Below are positions 48,240 to 60,110 of a stretch of DNA of 64,000 nucleotides, one piece after another. The DNA is from Strigamia acuminata (Eukaryota > Arthropoda > Chilopoda > Geophilomorpha > Linotaeniidae). Every line of letters begins with the position of its first letter. Positions within the stretch are counted from its first letter, which is position 1. The DNA is taken from positions 9,355,060-9,419,059 of the forward strand of contig OX442314.1 in the NCBI GenBank assembly GCA_949358305.1, in the 5' to 3' direction. A program made the position numbers and the translations under genes. The notes under the pieces are model-generated. The model was given only the letters and a program-made list of their open reading frames with translations, did not search any database and was not told the origin of the DNA.

Positions 48240-49050
48240 CAAATGTTTTTTTGCGGTTGAAATTACTATTTTTGCACTTGAAAATGCAGTTTTTTGTCTA
48301 AAATTATTTTTTTGCACTTAAAAATGCAGTTTTTTGTCTAAAATTTGTTTTTGCACATAAAAATGCATTTTTTTTGTCTAAAATTATTTTTTAGCAATAT
48401 TTATCTCAAGAAATGCATAATTTGCGTTTAAAATGGCGAATATGTATATTTTACAAAAATGCAATTTGCGCCCAAAACTGCGGTTATTTTTGTATCAAAT
48501 TGCATTTTTCACTCCAAAGTCTATGCCTCAAAACTGCAATTTTCCACTTCAAATTGATTTTTTTTTGCATTAAAACTGCATTTTTTCACTTCAAATTGCA
48601 GTTTTTTGCATCGAAGCTGTATTTTTTCACTTTAAATTGCAGGTTTTGTGCATCAAAACTGCAGTTTTCCACTTCTAAATGCAGTTTTTTGAATCAAAAC
48701 TGCATTTTTCCAATGAAATCTGCATTTTTCCAATCAAAACTGCATTTTCCACTTCAAATTGCAGTTTTTTCCACTTCAAATTGCAGCTTTTTCCACGTCA
48801 AATGCCAGCTTTTTCGACTTCAAATTGCAGTTTTTTGCACTAAAGATATCGAATATTTATCTAGAAAAATTAATTTCGCATTTAAAACTCTAAGTATTTG
48901 TCTAAACAAAGCATTTTGCACACGAAATTCTATCATCAACCCTGAAAAAATACATTTCTCCACATAAAACTGCACTTTTTACCTACAAAAATGCATTTTT
49001 AGACATAAAACCGCAGTTTTTACCTACAAAAATGCATTTTTAGACATAAA
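48240..49050. repeat. Degenerate ~21-22 bp array (CACTTCAAATTGCAGTTTTT)
   Basis: The motif alternates with AAAACTGCATTTTT through the block. The long open frame here is a by-product. Confidence 0.82.
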
Positions 49051-50645
49051 ACTACAACTCTAATCCCAAAAACAACCATTTTCCCACCTATACAAACCAC
49101 CAGAACAACTCCATCCCAATTAATCCAACACCACCAAACTTACTCACCACCAATCTGTAACCAACCCTATAACGTCTCGCTTTTCACACACAAACATCCT
49201 ATTTCCCCCACACTAACATCAATGACAATGCAAATTTCACCAACAAATTTACAACTCCCATCATCCCAACAAAAAAAAAATCTAAAAATTAAAATTTTTT
49301 TCCCCCAAAAATGCCATAAATTTTCCAAATGCACAAAATGCAAAATTCACTTTGTCCCCATGATTAAGCGTCGTTTTAGGTGAACATCAAAGTGACACCG
49401 GTCAAGCCTTTAAGTCCCCAAATGAATGGCTTTTTCCTCTTTAATGACTCCCGCTTTTGATCTATACCGTAAAACTAACACTCCTTAATCCTTTTCTCCA
49501 TTTGCATCCCATAAACCCCGATTAAAAAACAAAATGGCGAATCAAGTGTAAATAAATCAACACCAGTGTCTTTCTCTCCGTTTTACTCACCAAGAAAAAA
49601 ATAAAGATGTCGGAATTTATGGCGATTATTGTTTTATTATAATGAGGTTGTGAATTATTCAGTGTATCATTAGCGTTCTGACACTTTACAAATGGCCGCC
49701 CATTAAATGCTTCAATAAGTTTGGCGCGTTGTTTCACTTCAATTCATCAATTTCACAGCACAAATTTCATAAAAATCAACACAAAATGGCGTCACAACAG
49801 CCAAAAACCTCGTTATAACGAACAGCCCTCCATAAATGACAATTAAGGAGCGCCGTGGCTGTAAAACCCTAAGAAACAGCCGTTGGAATTACGAGCCCCA
49901 CCATCCAATAAATCTCCGGCTAGCCATTAACCCTTCTAACCCTTGTCTGCCTCCTGGTACTAACACTAGGGGTCCTCACTTTTGTTTGTTCAACTCTTTT
50001 CATTAATTCTTTCCATTAAAAAGCAAAAAAAAAAAATTAATAATTAATTTTATTTTATAATTTAATTTTATTTTTTTTGAGAATTTTGTCACCAGGTGGA
50101 AATAATCAATGCACTATAAAAATAAAAAAAAAATAAAAAATTATTAATATTTTTTTTAATAAAAATAAAAATTTTATTTCATAATTAATTTTATTTTTTT
50201 TTTTAGAATTTTGCCACCAGGTGGAAATAATCAATGCACTATAAAAGTGTAGTTTGGAAGTATAGGCATTGTTTACAGCGTCCTAAAAAGACATTAGAGG
50301 ATGTATTACATCATAAATCGCGTTCATTTCCAGGCCACATACCAAAAAAGACATTGCAGTAAATACAACATTCTTGGGCGCACCAGTATATCTCGCTATC
50401 ACTAACCCAATCTTTTATTAAGCTGTGTGATTGATTGATGACGATAGAAGCCAGGGTTTTGCTTGGATTAGGGGTTAATGTATACATATAAGGTGGAAAT
50501 TGAGCTGGTTTCTGGAGGGTGGAGAGTGTGGTTATGATTTGTGGGAGAAATCAGTTGTTTGTTGAGTTGGTGAAATCCATTTTCATAGTTGGTTGTATTT
50601 TGTTTATTGTAATGCACTGGATGTGATCGATTTCTGTAGTCGATT
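49051..50645. other. G-poor tract, then non-coding DNA with a ~124-bp duplication
   Basis: 49051-49350 is nearly G-free. At 50080-50121 and 50204-50246 the segment GTGGAAATAATCAATGCACT and its CACCAGGTGG core are repeated 124 bp apart. From 50461 the plus strand is G-rich and C-poor. Confidence 0.5.
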
Positions 50646-51050
50646 TTTTTGGAATAATCGATTATTCAATTTAAGAAAAATTTGTCTTGATTTTAAAATA
50701 TCGATTTTTATTGTCTAAAAATTGAAAAAATCGATTTTTATTGTCTAAAAAATGGAAAAATCGATTTTTATTGTCTAAAAAATGGAAAAATCGATTTTTA
50801 TTGTATAAGAAATGGAAAAATCGATTTTTAATGTCTTAAATATACAAAAAATTCGATTTTTAATGAATAATTAATATCATAATCGATGTTTAATGTCTAA
50901 AAAATATTAAATATCGGTTTTTAATGACTAAAAAATTTAGACTTTTTTTTGTCTGAAAAAAATTAAGACTTTTGTTGTCTAAAAAAAAATTTAGACTTTT
51001 GTTGTCTAAAAGAAAATTTAGACTTTTGTTGTCTAAAAAAACAAAAGACG
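50646..51050. repeat. 30-bp tandem array (TCGATTTTTATTGTCTAAAA)
   Basis: TCGATTTTTA at 50701, 50731, 50761, 50791 and 50821, an exact 30-bp period. It turns into a TTTAGACTTTTGTTGTCTAA array at 50935-51040. Confidence 0.95.
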
Positions 51051-51630
51051 ACTTTATTTCCTTCAAACAAACATCGATTAAAATTCGATTCAAAATCAAC
51101 CCTCAAATATCGAACAATATAAACACTCCACACACCCAAAAATCATTTCCCTTCTTCACATCCCCAATCATCACCTACAAAACCAAAAAAAATCGAAAAA
51201 AAATCAAAAAAAAAATCGGAAAAAAAATCGGAAAAAAAATCGAAAAAAAATCGATTCACTTCGCACACAATTCAATTCCATCCCAAGCGCCTAAACACCT
51301 TCCCCGCAAAATCCCAACACACCCACCAACGGCTCAACCCCGTCATCAAGGTCTTAGAAACCGATAAATCGGACAGTCCAAAACGTCCAAAACTATAATC
51401 GCAACTCTGACCGCTCCTCACGCATGACTAGTCCTCAAAGGGTTCACAAATCCACAGCCGAGTGGCGCGCTAATGTCTTCTTGTCTTGTCCTTGGAACCC
51501 CTAATCCTCTTTGGTGATTAATTCGACTGGACATCATCAAGCGAACTCTCTTCGTGCACCCGCCCGCGCACGCAGGTGGGCGTTCCGAAGCAATTACCGA
51601 TTTTGATCCAACGCCGGTGATAAATGCGAC

Positions 51631-51681
51631 TGCCACTAGATGGCCCTTCACTCCATTTCCAATCTCGCTCACCAGATGGAC
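51631..51681 (+). promoter_or_regulatory. Two CTCF-like sites in tandem
   Basis: TGCCACTAGATGGCCC at 51631-51646 and TCACCAGATGGAC at 51669-51681, both on the plus strand. Confidence 0.4.
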
Positions 51682-52027
51682 AAAATTCTGATTCGAGTCA
51701 TTAATTTGAAAAATGATGCAAACGAGGGGTCATTTTCGCGGACCCCTCGTGCAGAAACCAACCAAATCGACTCTCCGACGCTCAGGTGTCCATTTTTTCC
51801 TTTTGTTTTGCGCGCATGTCAGATTAAACGCGACTAATGACACAACACTAATGGCGCGCCGCAAAAACAAAATGGCCTCGCATTAGCGGCGTGCAGCTAA
51901 TTGTGAATTATTAATTTATTTATTTATTAATCACCAATCCAACACCCCCATTCAAATGCATTTACAATACAATAACATTCATTTCACTCGACCGCTGTAA
52001 TTATAGAGGACATTCGATGATGGATGT

Positions 52028-52042
52028 CGCCACCAGATGGAG
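52028..52042 (+). promoter_or_regulatory. CTCF-like site CGCCACCAGATGGAG
   Basis: Plus-strand match. A converse-strand core, CCCTGGTGGCAAAA, lies at 52371-52384, so the two point toward each other. Confidence 0.4.
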
Positions 52043-52608
52043 TCAATTTGCTGTTTACACATTTTGCGTTTTTGTGTCCCACAGGACGAGTCAAATGAAG
52101 GAGATAACGAATCTGTCAGGTGAACATTTCCCCCTTTTCACACTTCTCACTCACACTCAACACCCCCAACCCTTTTTCTTTTATCTCATTTGCCCTCCCA
52201 CATCCCTTAAAAACCAATATGGCTGCATTGAATGCATTGCAAATTAGGCAATGTGTTAATCCACCGAGACCGGAGACAGAGAAGTTGGGGAATCAAAGGG
52301 TTTACCCCCTTTTACCCACACTAGGGTATTAATTAGCTGTCATTCATGCATTGAGGGTGTCACACACTCTCCCTGGTGGCAAAATGAGTGGTTAAGCTCA
52401 TTCATCTGTAGCAGTATTGATGAGGGGGTCAAAAAGAAGAGATGAAAAAGAGGGGGTTAAGGGTGATTCCTAGCGTTTTGCTTGGCTGGATGGATGGAGG
52501 GTTCAAATGTGGTGTGACAACTCAAACATGCTCACTTGAAAAGCTCAAGTATTTTGGATAGTATAGGAGGACATCGACTAAGTTTATATGGACGCAAAAG
52601 TATTTGAG

Positions 52609-52853
52609 CTATACTCTGTCTGACCTTAAGAATAGAGAAAACTCCCATTGGTCGAGACTTTTTCACTGGTGCAGTGATACCTAAAAGTAGAACAATACAC
52701 CAGGCTTTAATAACACATCAGGTTTTATTAAACACTTCGTTGTTGTTTTTAATGGAATTCTTAGTGTGAATAGTACGATCGCGATCACACACTCCACAGT
52801 AAGGAGTAATAAGGCCGGAGTTTTCTCTATTCTTAAGGTCAGACAGAGTATAG
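52609..52853. mobile_element. MITE of the lipase-intron family, 245 bp
   Basis: The inverted ends run CTATACTCTGTCTGACC inward through AAGAATAGAGAAAACTCC. The subterminal TGGTGCAGTGATAC and ACACCAGGCTTTAAT match the two MITEs at 5.1-5.8 kb, and CCCATTGGTCGAG matches the outer one, but the outermost TIR bases differ. Confidence 0.75.
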
Positions 52854-52868
52854 TCTAAAGCTAGGCTT

Positions 52869-53036
52869 ACACGTGTGTTCACACTAGGGGCGACGCAACG
52901 CAACGCAAGGAAAAATTAGTCAAACGCAACGCAGAGTCTGTTCACACGTGTCCTACAGTGTGAACAGACTCTGCGTTGCGTTCGACTAATTTTTCCTTGC
53001 GTTGCGTTGCGTCGCCCCTAGTGTGAACACACGTGT
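52869..53036. repeat. Near-perfect hairpin, 79-nt arms, 10-nt loop
   Basis: The left arm 52869-52947 and right arm 52958-53036 are inverse copies with one mismatch (GTCAAAC against GTCGAAC). Within the arms GACGCAACGCAACGCAAGG is prominent. No open frame. A foldback element or a source of double-stranded RNA. Confidence 0.93.
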
Positions 53037-54645
53037 GAACAGAGCTGAAACAATTGATGTTGCGTCTGGCCAATCAGATGGTTTCAATGAAACCAGGAAT
53101 TGGATCTAGTTCTAGAACTAGTTCTAGAATCCCTAAATGGCGGCCTGTTTGCATATGGTAAAGTCTCGCCAACCGGACGAGAGTTGGAGTCGATCGTGAT
53201 TGGTTGGCCGCAAGACCTTTCCTTTCGTTGCGTCGCTTACTTCAACTTGGAGTTGAAGCAAGAATCGGCGTCAACGTCAAGAACTGTTACAGTCAATTTC
53301 CAGAATAAGTATATGCTTTTTCAAAAAACCAAGCAGACTATCCTATAGCAAAGTAGGGGTGACGAATCTAATAGTATAATCAAATTTTATGCCGATTAGC
53401 CCATCTTCGCTCCTCGGCTTTCCACCGTTCCCAGCAGAGCAACCAAACGTCTGGAGTTGAAACACTCCAACATCTACAATTGCTAAGCCTAATTGGAGTT
53501 TATCTCAGATCCTACCACGGTCTTTGTCCTCCTCCATTTTTGCCTCCAAGATTCCCTTCTCAAACCCTATTTGAAGCAAAGAGGGCGCTAAGAGTAGGGT
53601 GATGAATAACTTGTGAGTTAAAAGTTATCCCAACTTTATCCAAAGGGTGCCTCCAACTCTCACCCCTCCACTATTCTCTCGGCCCGTGTTAAATTCCCAC
53701 CGGATTAATTTATAAAACAAGAAAACACAAAATGGCAGCTGTCGGCCGAGATGGATGTTGCCGCGGGTGGGCGTCACTTCATCCATCACAAACAAAAATG
53801 GCCGCCACGGGAAAAGACGAAGGCAAAAGGTTAAGCTGCAAGGCCTCAACCTCATTACAGCAACAGCGAAGCGGCCAACAGTTCCTCCTCATTCCTCTCA
53901 TTTCTGCTAGATTTGTCATTGTGACATCATCGGAAAGAATTGGGGGAGGGGTAAAAGGCGGGTGGGGGTGGGGATGGGTGACTAATGATGTTTGTGGCAC
54001 CCGAACACAATGTCAGTGGCGGGAAAACGTGGAGGACGTCCTCCTCCTTCCCCCTACTGTCCTTCCACGCCATCAATACGAATCAGCCAAACGCACCCCG
54101 CACCAAAAGGCACAAGGAGGGGACGGAGATAATGGAGCTGGGCATCGAATAACTCACTAAAAATATACCTACGACACTCTGGGTCTCATCAATGTCAAGT
54201 GATGGAATAACACATCGGTGGATGCGTTGGCCGGGTTTTCGTATGTGGAATTGTGTTGAAAAAAAGCCGTTGGTTTGCGAAGAGCAATTTTCTGCTTAAC
54301 CTGCAATTTGTTTGGGGAATAATTGATGGATGTAGTGAATTGATGGTTTGCTATAAATGTTTTTTTCTTTCTTTGCTTCTTGCAACAATTACAGCAATGA
54401 TTGTTTTTCCTTCCGGGAAATGAAGTTGCAAACACGGATGTGTAATTGATTGTGATTGTTGCAATTGTTTTTATAAGTATTGTATGATTATTGATTGCAA
54501 CAACAATGATTTTATAATAAATGATTTATGCAACAATCTGTGTGCAGCGGGATTATTGAGAAATGATTAGTAATAATAAATCAGCATCGTTTGGGTAGTT
54601 GCAACAAAAAGTGTACAATAATCAATTGAAAAACAATAATTTATA
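53037..54645. other. Non-coding; second copy of a ~45-bp dispersed segment
   Basis: 53983-54030 repeats ATGATGTTTGTGGCACC and CAATGTCAGTGGCGG from 14899. AGAGGGCGCTA near 53580 is CTCF-like. The flank 54241-54360 is G-rich (about 33 G, 10 C). Confidence 0.45.
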
Positions 54646-55110
54646 AAGCAATTAATACAACAATCATTTTCTACAACAGTCATTTCTGCAACAGTTATTT
54701 CTGCAACAGTTATTTCTACAACAGTTATTTCTACAACAGTTATTTCTACAACAGTTATTTCTACAACAGTCATTTCTACAACAGTCATTTCTAGAACAGT
54801 CATTTCTAGAACAATCATTTCTACAACAGTCATTTCTAGAACAGTCATTTCTACAACAGTCATTTCTACATCAATCATTTCTACAACAATTATTTCTAAA
54901 ACAACCATTTCTACAACAATCATTTCTTCAACAATAAATTATCCACCAATCATTTCTACAACAAAAAATTGGCCAACAATCATTTCTACAACAAAAAATT
55001 GGCTAACAATCATTTCTACAACAAACAATTGGCCAACAATCATTTCCACAACAAAAAATTGGCCAACAATCATTCCTACAACAAAAAATTGGCCAACAAT
55101 CATCTCTACA
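54646..55110. repeat. 15-bp then 30-bp tandem array
   Basis: ATTTCTACAACAGTT repeats at 15 bp to about 54900, then ATTTCTACAACAAAAAATTG plus GCCAACAATC at exactly 30 bp. Confidence 0.95.
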
Positions 55111-55974
55111 ACATTCATTAATGCATCTGCTGACCTGTCTATCAACTTAAAATTCCAATCTTTGCATCAACTTCCTTCTCTTTTATCCAAAACAAAAAAA
55201 GCCGAATAAGAAAAGCGAAATACCACGAGCAAATACAAATAGCAGATTGAATTGAATGCACCAAAAGACATAAAAGAAATTCCTGCAAAGATTTGCAATT
55301 CAAACCATCTCTTTTTCCCACTGCGAATGTCATCGAGGATTAACCCTTTGATTATTCACATTCATCGTCAAGAAATACAAGGATGAGAAGGTCAACCATT
55401 GGCAAAACCCGAGGAACGTTTTGATGGAGTTACACGTGGGTGGGCACTTTTATCCAGCACCCCCCTTTCAAAGACTGCTCGCCTTCGCGGACCGAGCGCG
55501 CCACTTCATTATAACGAGGTGGCGCGTTAAGAAGCCTCGTAAAAACGCGCGTTTCACATTAGCACCCCCTTGCCTTTTATGCACGGACAACTGGGCAAAC
55601 TAATTTCACTGCACGGTCACCAGAGGGCGCTCCAGGTGATGGACGTGACGGACCCGTTGCACAAAGAGAACAAAACGCGTCTCTAAAGGGTCCTTTTGTC
55701 ACACTTTTCGAATGCCACTGGGTCCACGTACCGGGACAGGGTTTTAATGTCAATCACTTTATACAATTCTTCGACACAATATTCTTTTGTGTGCCTAAGA
55801 AATGAGTTTACTAACAAACAGTTAAATATTTGCTTATTCCTTGCCGATATACTTGTATTTCATTTGCTTTTTCAACAGAAATTTCTTGTTTTCCAATTTT
55901 ACATTTTATTTGCAAATCGACCGAATGTTTGTTTATGGTTTTATAAACATTTTTGTTCAATTTGTGTTGAATAT
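55111..55974. other. G-poor tract then non-coding DNA
   Basis: 55141-55200 has about 1 G and 15 C. An isolated ATTATAACGAGGTGG core lies near 55508. No gene. Confidence 0.4.
55617..55633 (+). promoter_or_regulatory. CTCF-like site TCACCAGAGGGCGCTCC
   Basis: Carries the AGGGCGCT half typical of strong CTCF sites. Plus strand. Confidence 0.45.
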
Positions 55975-56120
55975 CATTTAATTAGTTATATTTATATTGT
56001 ATTTATGTTGTATTTATGTTGTATTTATGTTATGTTTATGTTGTATTTATTTAGTATTTATGTAGTATTTATATTGTATTTATGTTGTATTTATGTTCAA
56101 TTTGTGTAGTATTTATATTA
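55975..56120. repeat. 11-bp tandem array (TATTTATGTTG)
   Basis: About a dozen units with small changes. Confidence 0.88.
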
Positions 56121-56157
56121 TATTCATAAGTTAGTGCATTTGTTATTTGTAGGATTT

Positions 56158-56395
56158 TAAAATGCCTAGTTTAGGCACCAAAATGTCTAAGGCACCAAAA
56201 TGTCTACTTTAGGCACCAAAATGTCTACTTTAGGCACAAAATGTCTACTTTAGGCACCAAAATGTGTACTTTAGGCACCAAAATGTCTACTTTAGGCACC
56301 AAAATGTCTACTTTAGGCACCAAAATGTCTACTTTAGGCACCAAAATGTCTACTTTAGGCACCAAAATGTCTACTTTAGGCACCAAAATGTATAA
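56158..56395. repeat. 21-bp tandem array (TACTTTAGGCACCAAAATG)
   Basis: About eleven nearly identical units. Confidence 0.95.
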
Positions 56396-56950
56396 TATAT
56401 AATATATAAAATTGCTATAATATTTGTGTTATATTTATGTTGTTTTTTCGTTGGATTTGTTAGGTTTGTATAGATTTTTCAGACTTATTCCACAATTTTT
56501 GTTAGAATTATATTTAATTTCTTTTGATTTTTCCAAGTTGACTTTAAAGGGTTTATGACAAGTGCAAATCTCACGCCATTAATTTTTTCATTTTCTTTTT
56601 AATTTACCAAAGGAATGAGTGAGGTAGAGGGAAATAAATTTCAGGTTAATTTAAGTCTCCCGTAAATTAATTTAAAAAATGCGATATTTAGGTTCCTTAG
56701 TGATAAAAAAGGTATAAAAGTAGGCGATGCACCAACCTGCACACGTACATCCACACAGTAAAAAGTTTATTAAAGCCTGAATGTGTTTGTGTAATAGTAC
56801 ATGTAAATGAAATGCTAATTGATTAATGTAGGTGATAAAAAGAATGTTTGTGCCTTAAAGGATTTACGACACCAAAACCTTTTTTTAAATTTATAAAGAA
56901 TTTTTAAAAATACTTTGCGAATTTGCTTTGCAATTTTGAGCTTGGCGTGA
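56396..56950. other. Non-coding AT-rich DNA
   Basis: Nothing recognised. Confidence 0.4.
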
Positions 56951-57240
56951 AATATTTTCATTCATATTTTCAGCCATTTTTATTGATATTATCAATTATA
57001 TATTCAGCCATTTTTATTGATATTATCAATTATATATTCAGCCATTTTCATTGATATTTTCAGCCATTTTCATTGATATTTTCAGCCATTTTCATTGATA
57101 TTTTCAGCCATTTTCATTGATATTTTCAGCCATTTTCATTGATATTATCAATTATATATTTAGCCATTTTCATCGATATTTTCAGCCATTTTCATTGATA
57201 TTTTCATCCATTTCTATTGGCATTTTCAACCATTTTCATT
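56951..57240. repeat. 22-bp tandem array (CAGCCATTTTCATTGATATT)
   Basis: CAGCCATT at 57061 and 57083. Some units carry ATCAATTATATATT in place of the usual join. Confidence 0.95.
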
Positions 57241-58300
57241 TAGGATAATTTGTGACAACTTCGGACACTTCCGGTTCCACATCATTCAATATCGCAAAAA
57301 TCACCCAACCACCCGCTAAATGTCGACTTCCTTCTTGCCAACACCTCATCCCACTCAACCCCAAAATTCCACTTTCCACAAAAATTCCAATTCAACAAAT
57401 CCCATTTTTTTACAACCCCCCCACCCCCCCCCCCCCCAAAAAAAATAAAAAACTCAAATTCCATTCCCATTCCTTCCCCACATAACAAAAAACCCAATAA
57501 AACCCCTCACCCACCACCCCACTCGAGTTCTGCACACCTGAAACTTGTTGCAGATTAAAGCCCCACCCCACCATCAAAAATCCCTCGTCACCCCCACCCC
57601 AAGAACAAGAGCCATTGTGCGTGAAAAGTGAAGTGTCGCGTGCACTTCTGCACATCATTTGAAAGAAAAAAAAAGCGCCGCCATTCCAACTACCACTCAC
57701 CTCGAGGTGATGGCTAAGAAAAATATCTTTTGTAAGTCGACGCCAAGTCCCTCGACTCTCATCTCAACACCCCCTTTCCCTGTCGAGTGTTTGCACAATT
57801 TAACAAAAGATGGCGGCGCGGGTCTTTGATAAATTTCCCGTGGCGCCATTATGCCATGAATCCCTCTAATTGGATGTGTTCAACAGTGAGTTTGCAGAAA
57901 TAAAAAAGAAAAGAATTGCTCGTCGTGGTTGGATGGAGGTAAAGGACATGTCACGTGATATTCACCCACCCCACCCCTGCTTTATGCAAATGTTATTAAT
58001 TCGTCACAGTTTTTCATGAGAAAATAAATCCGGGACTCAATTAGGGCGCATCAATCATCGATGAGGGTAAATGTGTATAAATGAGGCGCCATTTTGGATG
58101 GAAACGACATCTGATCAAACATGGCGGTAGGTGGTGCGGCTTTGACGAGCAATTCGCTCGGATGGACTGAAGTGATCGTTTTTGTTTTCCCTTTGATTTT
58201 TATTTGCAAAATGTTCAAATGAAAAACAAACTGTGCGCTGCAGTAAAGCGGCACGTCGGGCGGAGTTTTTTTCTCTGCATTGCGTGGGATTCAAAGTAAG
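57241..58300. other. G-poor tract, poly(C), then non-coding DNA
   Basis: 57281-57620 is C-rich and nearly G-free, with poly(C) at 57417-57437. ACTTCCGG at 57267-57274. No gene. Confidence 0.4.
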
Positions 58301-58440
58301 GATTATTTAGAGCCGCCCTTGAATAGTAGCCGCGCTTCAGAGAGGCGGTTTGAAATAAAAGCTGCTTTCAAGTAGTAGCCGGGGCTGCTATTTGAGGGCT
58401 TTTGTAACCAAACAGGAAACGTTCGTCGATGATGATAGAA
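58301..58440. repeat. Degenerate GCCGC repeat, left copy
   Basis: AGAGCCGCCCTTGAATAGT at 58309 and following imperfect TAGTAGCCG units about 18-20 bp apart. A similar segment lies at 59016-59070 in the same direction. Confidence 0.6.
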
Positions 58441-58980
58441 AATTTTAAAAATAAAATTTTAATGAAAAAAGTGAAATTTTAATGGAAAAAGTGAAATTTT
58501 AATGAAAAAAAGTGAAATTTTAATAAAAAAGTGAAATTTTAATTAAAAAAAAGTGAATTTTTAACGGAAAAAGTGAATTTTTAATGAAAAAAGTGGAATT
58601 TTAATGAAAAAAGTGAAATTTTAATGAAAAAAGTGAAATTTTAATGAAAAAAGTAAAATTTTAATGAAAAAAGTGAAATTTTAATTAAAAAAAGTTAAAT
58701 TTCAATCAAATACATGTAATTTAAATGGAAAAAAGTAAAATTTCAATCACATACGTGAAATTTCAATGGAAAAAAGTGAAATTTTATTAGAAAAAAGTGA
58801 ATTTCAATGGAAAAGAGTGAAATTTCACTGGAAAAAGTGAAATTTCAATAGAAAAAAGTGAAATTTCAATAAAAAAAAAAGTGAAAAATCAATGAAAAAA
58901 AGTAAAATCTAAATGGAAAAAAGTAAAATCTAAATGGGAAAAAGTGAAATTTAAATGGAAAAATTTCAAAAAAAAAATTG
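58441..58980. repeat. 20-bp tandem array (AAGTGAAATTTTAATGAAAA)
   Basis: Exact 20-bp spacing at 58621-58680, then degenerate. It lies between the two GCCGC segments. Confidence 0.95.
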
Positions 58981-59869
58981 AAATTCCAATCAAAATATGG
59001 TAAACAATTGTGCTAAGAGCCGCCCTCGATTAAAAGCCGCTGCTCAGAATGCCGCGGCTCTTACTCGAGAAAAGACGATAAGCAATATAAATGAAATACT
59101 TGTAATTACAAGGAAACTGAATAACAAATTGTATAAGCATGTTCAGAGCGTTTTGCCACCAATGGCGCCACATAATATACAGCCGCACTGCATTCTGGGA
59201 TGACAATAGGTAACAAACATGCTTAGTTAACAAGCAATCTGTGACACGTAATTACAGACATCCAATCAGCACACAGAACAACGGACAACATGTCCACAAG
59301 CGACTTACAATCGAAAACTATCACCGTAAGTGTCTTATTCATATTCACTTTGTAATCACAACTCCTGACATGCAAAACCCGCGGATGATGTCACACTCGA
59401 CTTATCCCCTTCCCATTTGTAAATATCCCGTGGACAAGAGCAACGGGTCAGAGAGAGACCAAGGGAGGGGTTGTGATTCTAACATTACCATGCGATGCGA
59501 GAGAGACGCACGGGTGATAAACCAGTCAATTTCCCCTCCCCCTTAAGGCCTCCGGAAGTCCCCCTTCAACCCCCCAATCAATAACAACTTTCTTTTTCCA
59601 TGTGTTCCTTCCATCCAACAGTTTGCTCAAAGGCCAATCAGATGGAAATGCGAGACGCGCATTACCAACTCACGTGACAAAGCCGAAAATCAACGCCAGG
59701 GGTAGGGCCACCTCCTGTCACGATCCCGACCGATACCGGCAGGGGACGCGGGTAATTGAACGTGCATCTCATTCGCACGCGCATGAAACCTCGTTATAAC
59801 AAAGTCGGGCCGCCGCATAAGGATCTTTGGCGGAATCTTTAGCGAATTATGAATTATGAATAGTTATGA
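58981..59869. other. Non-coding; right GCCGC copy and a CTCF-like site
   Basis: AGAGCCGCCCTCGATTAAAA at 59016. GCCACCAATGGCGCC at 59155-59169. CCGGAAGT at 59552-59559. No gene. Confidence 0.4.
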
Positions 59870-60110
59870 TGTCGCATATAACGAATTATCGATATAACGA
59901 ATTATCGGTATAACGAATTTTCGATATAACGAATTATCGATATAACGAATTATCGATATAACGAATTATCGATATAACGAATTATCGATATAACAAATTA
60001 TCGATATAACAAATTATCGATATAACAAATTATCGATATAACGAATTATTGATATAACGAATTATCGATATAACGAATTATCAATATAACGAATTTTAAA
60101 AAATGATTTT
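59870..60110. repeat. 16-bp tandem array (CGATATAACGAATTAT)
   Basis: About 14 units of a palindrome-like motif built on the TATAACGA core. Confidence 0.97.

Larger units (their letters stand above)
51051..52608. other. G-poor tract, then non-coding DNA rich in CTCF-like sites
   Basis: 51061-51180 has about 3 G and 39 C. Four CTCF-like sites follow within 760 bp. No gene recognised. Confidence 0.45.

Noticed and set aside
48413-48967. 184-codon frame
   Set aside because: Lies inside a degenerate 21-22 bp array, and its amino-acid pattern follows the repeat unit.
53732-54160. 142-codon frame
   Set aside because: G-rich low-complexity stretch within it and no domain; its overlap with a dispersed non-coding segment explains the partial conservation.
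54567-54923. 118-codon minus-strand frame of VEMTV pentapeptides
   Set aside because: It is only a 15-bp repeat read in a frame without stops; no start context or flanking exon.
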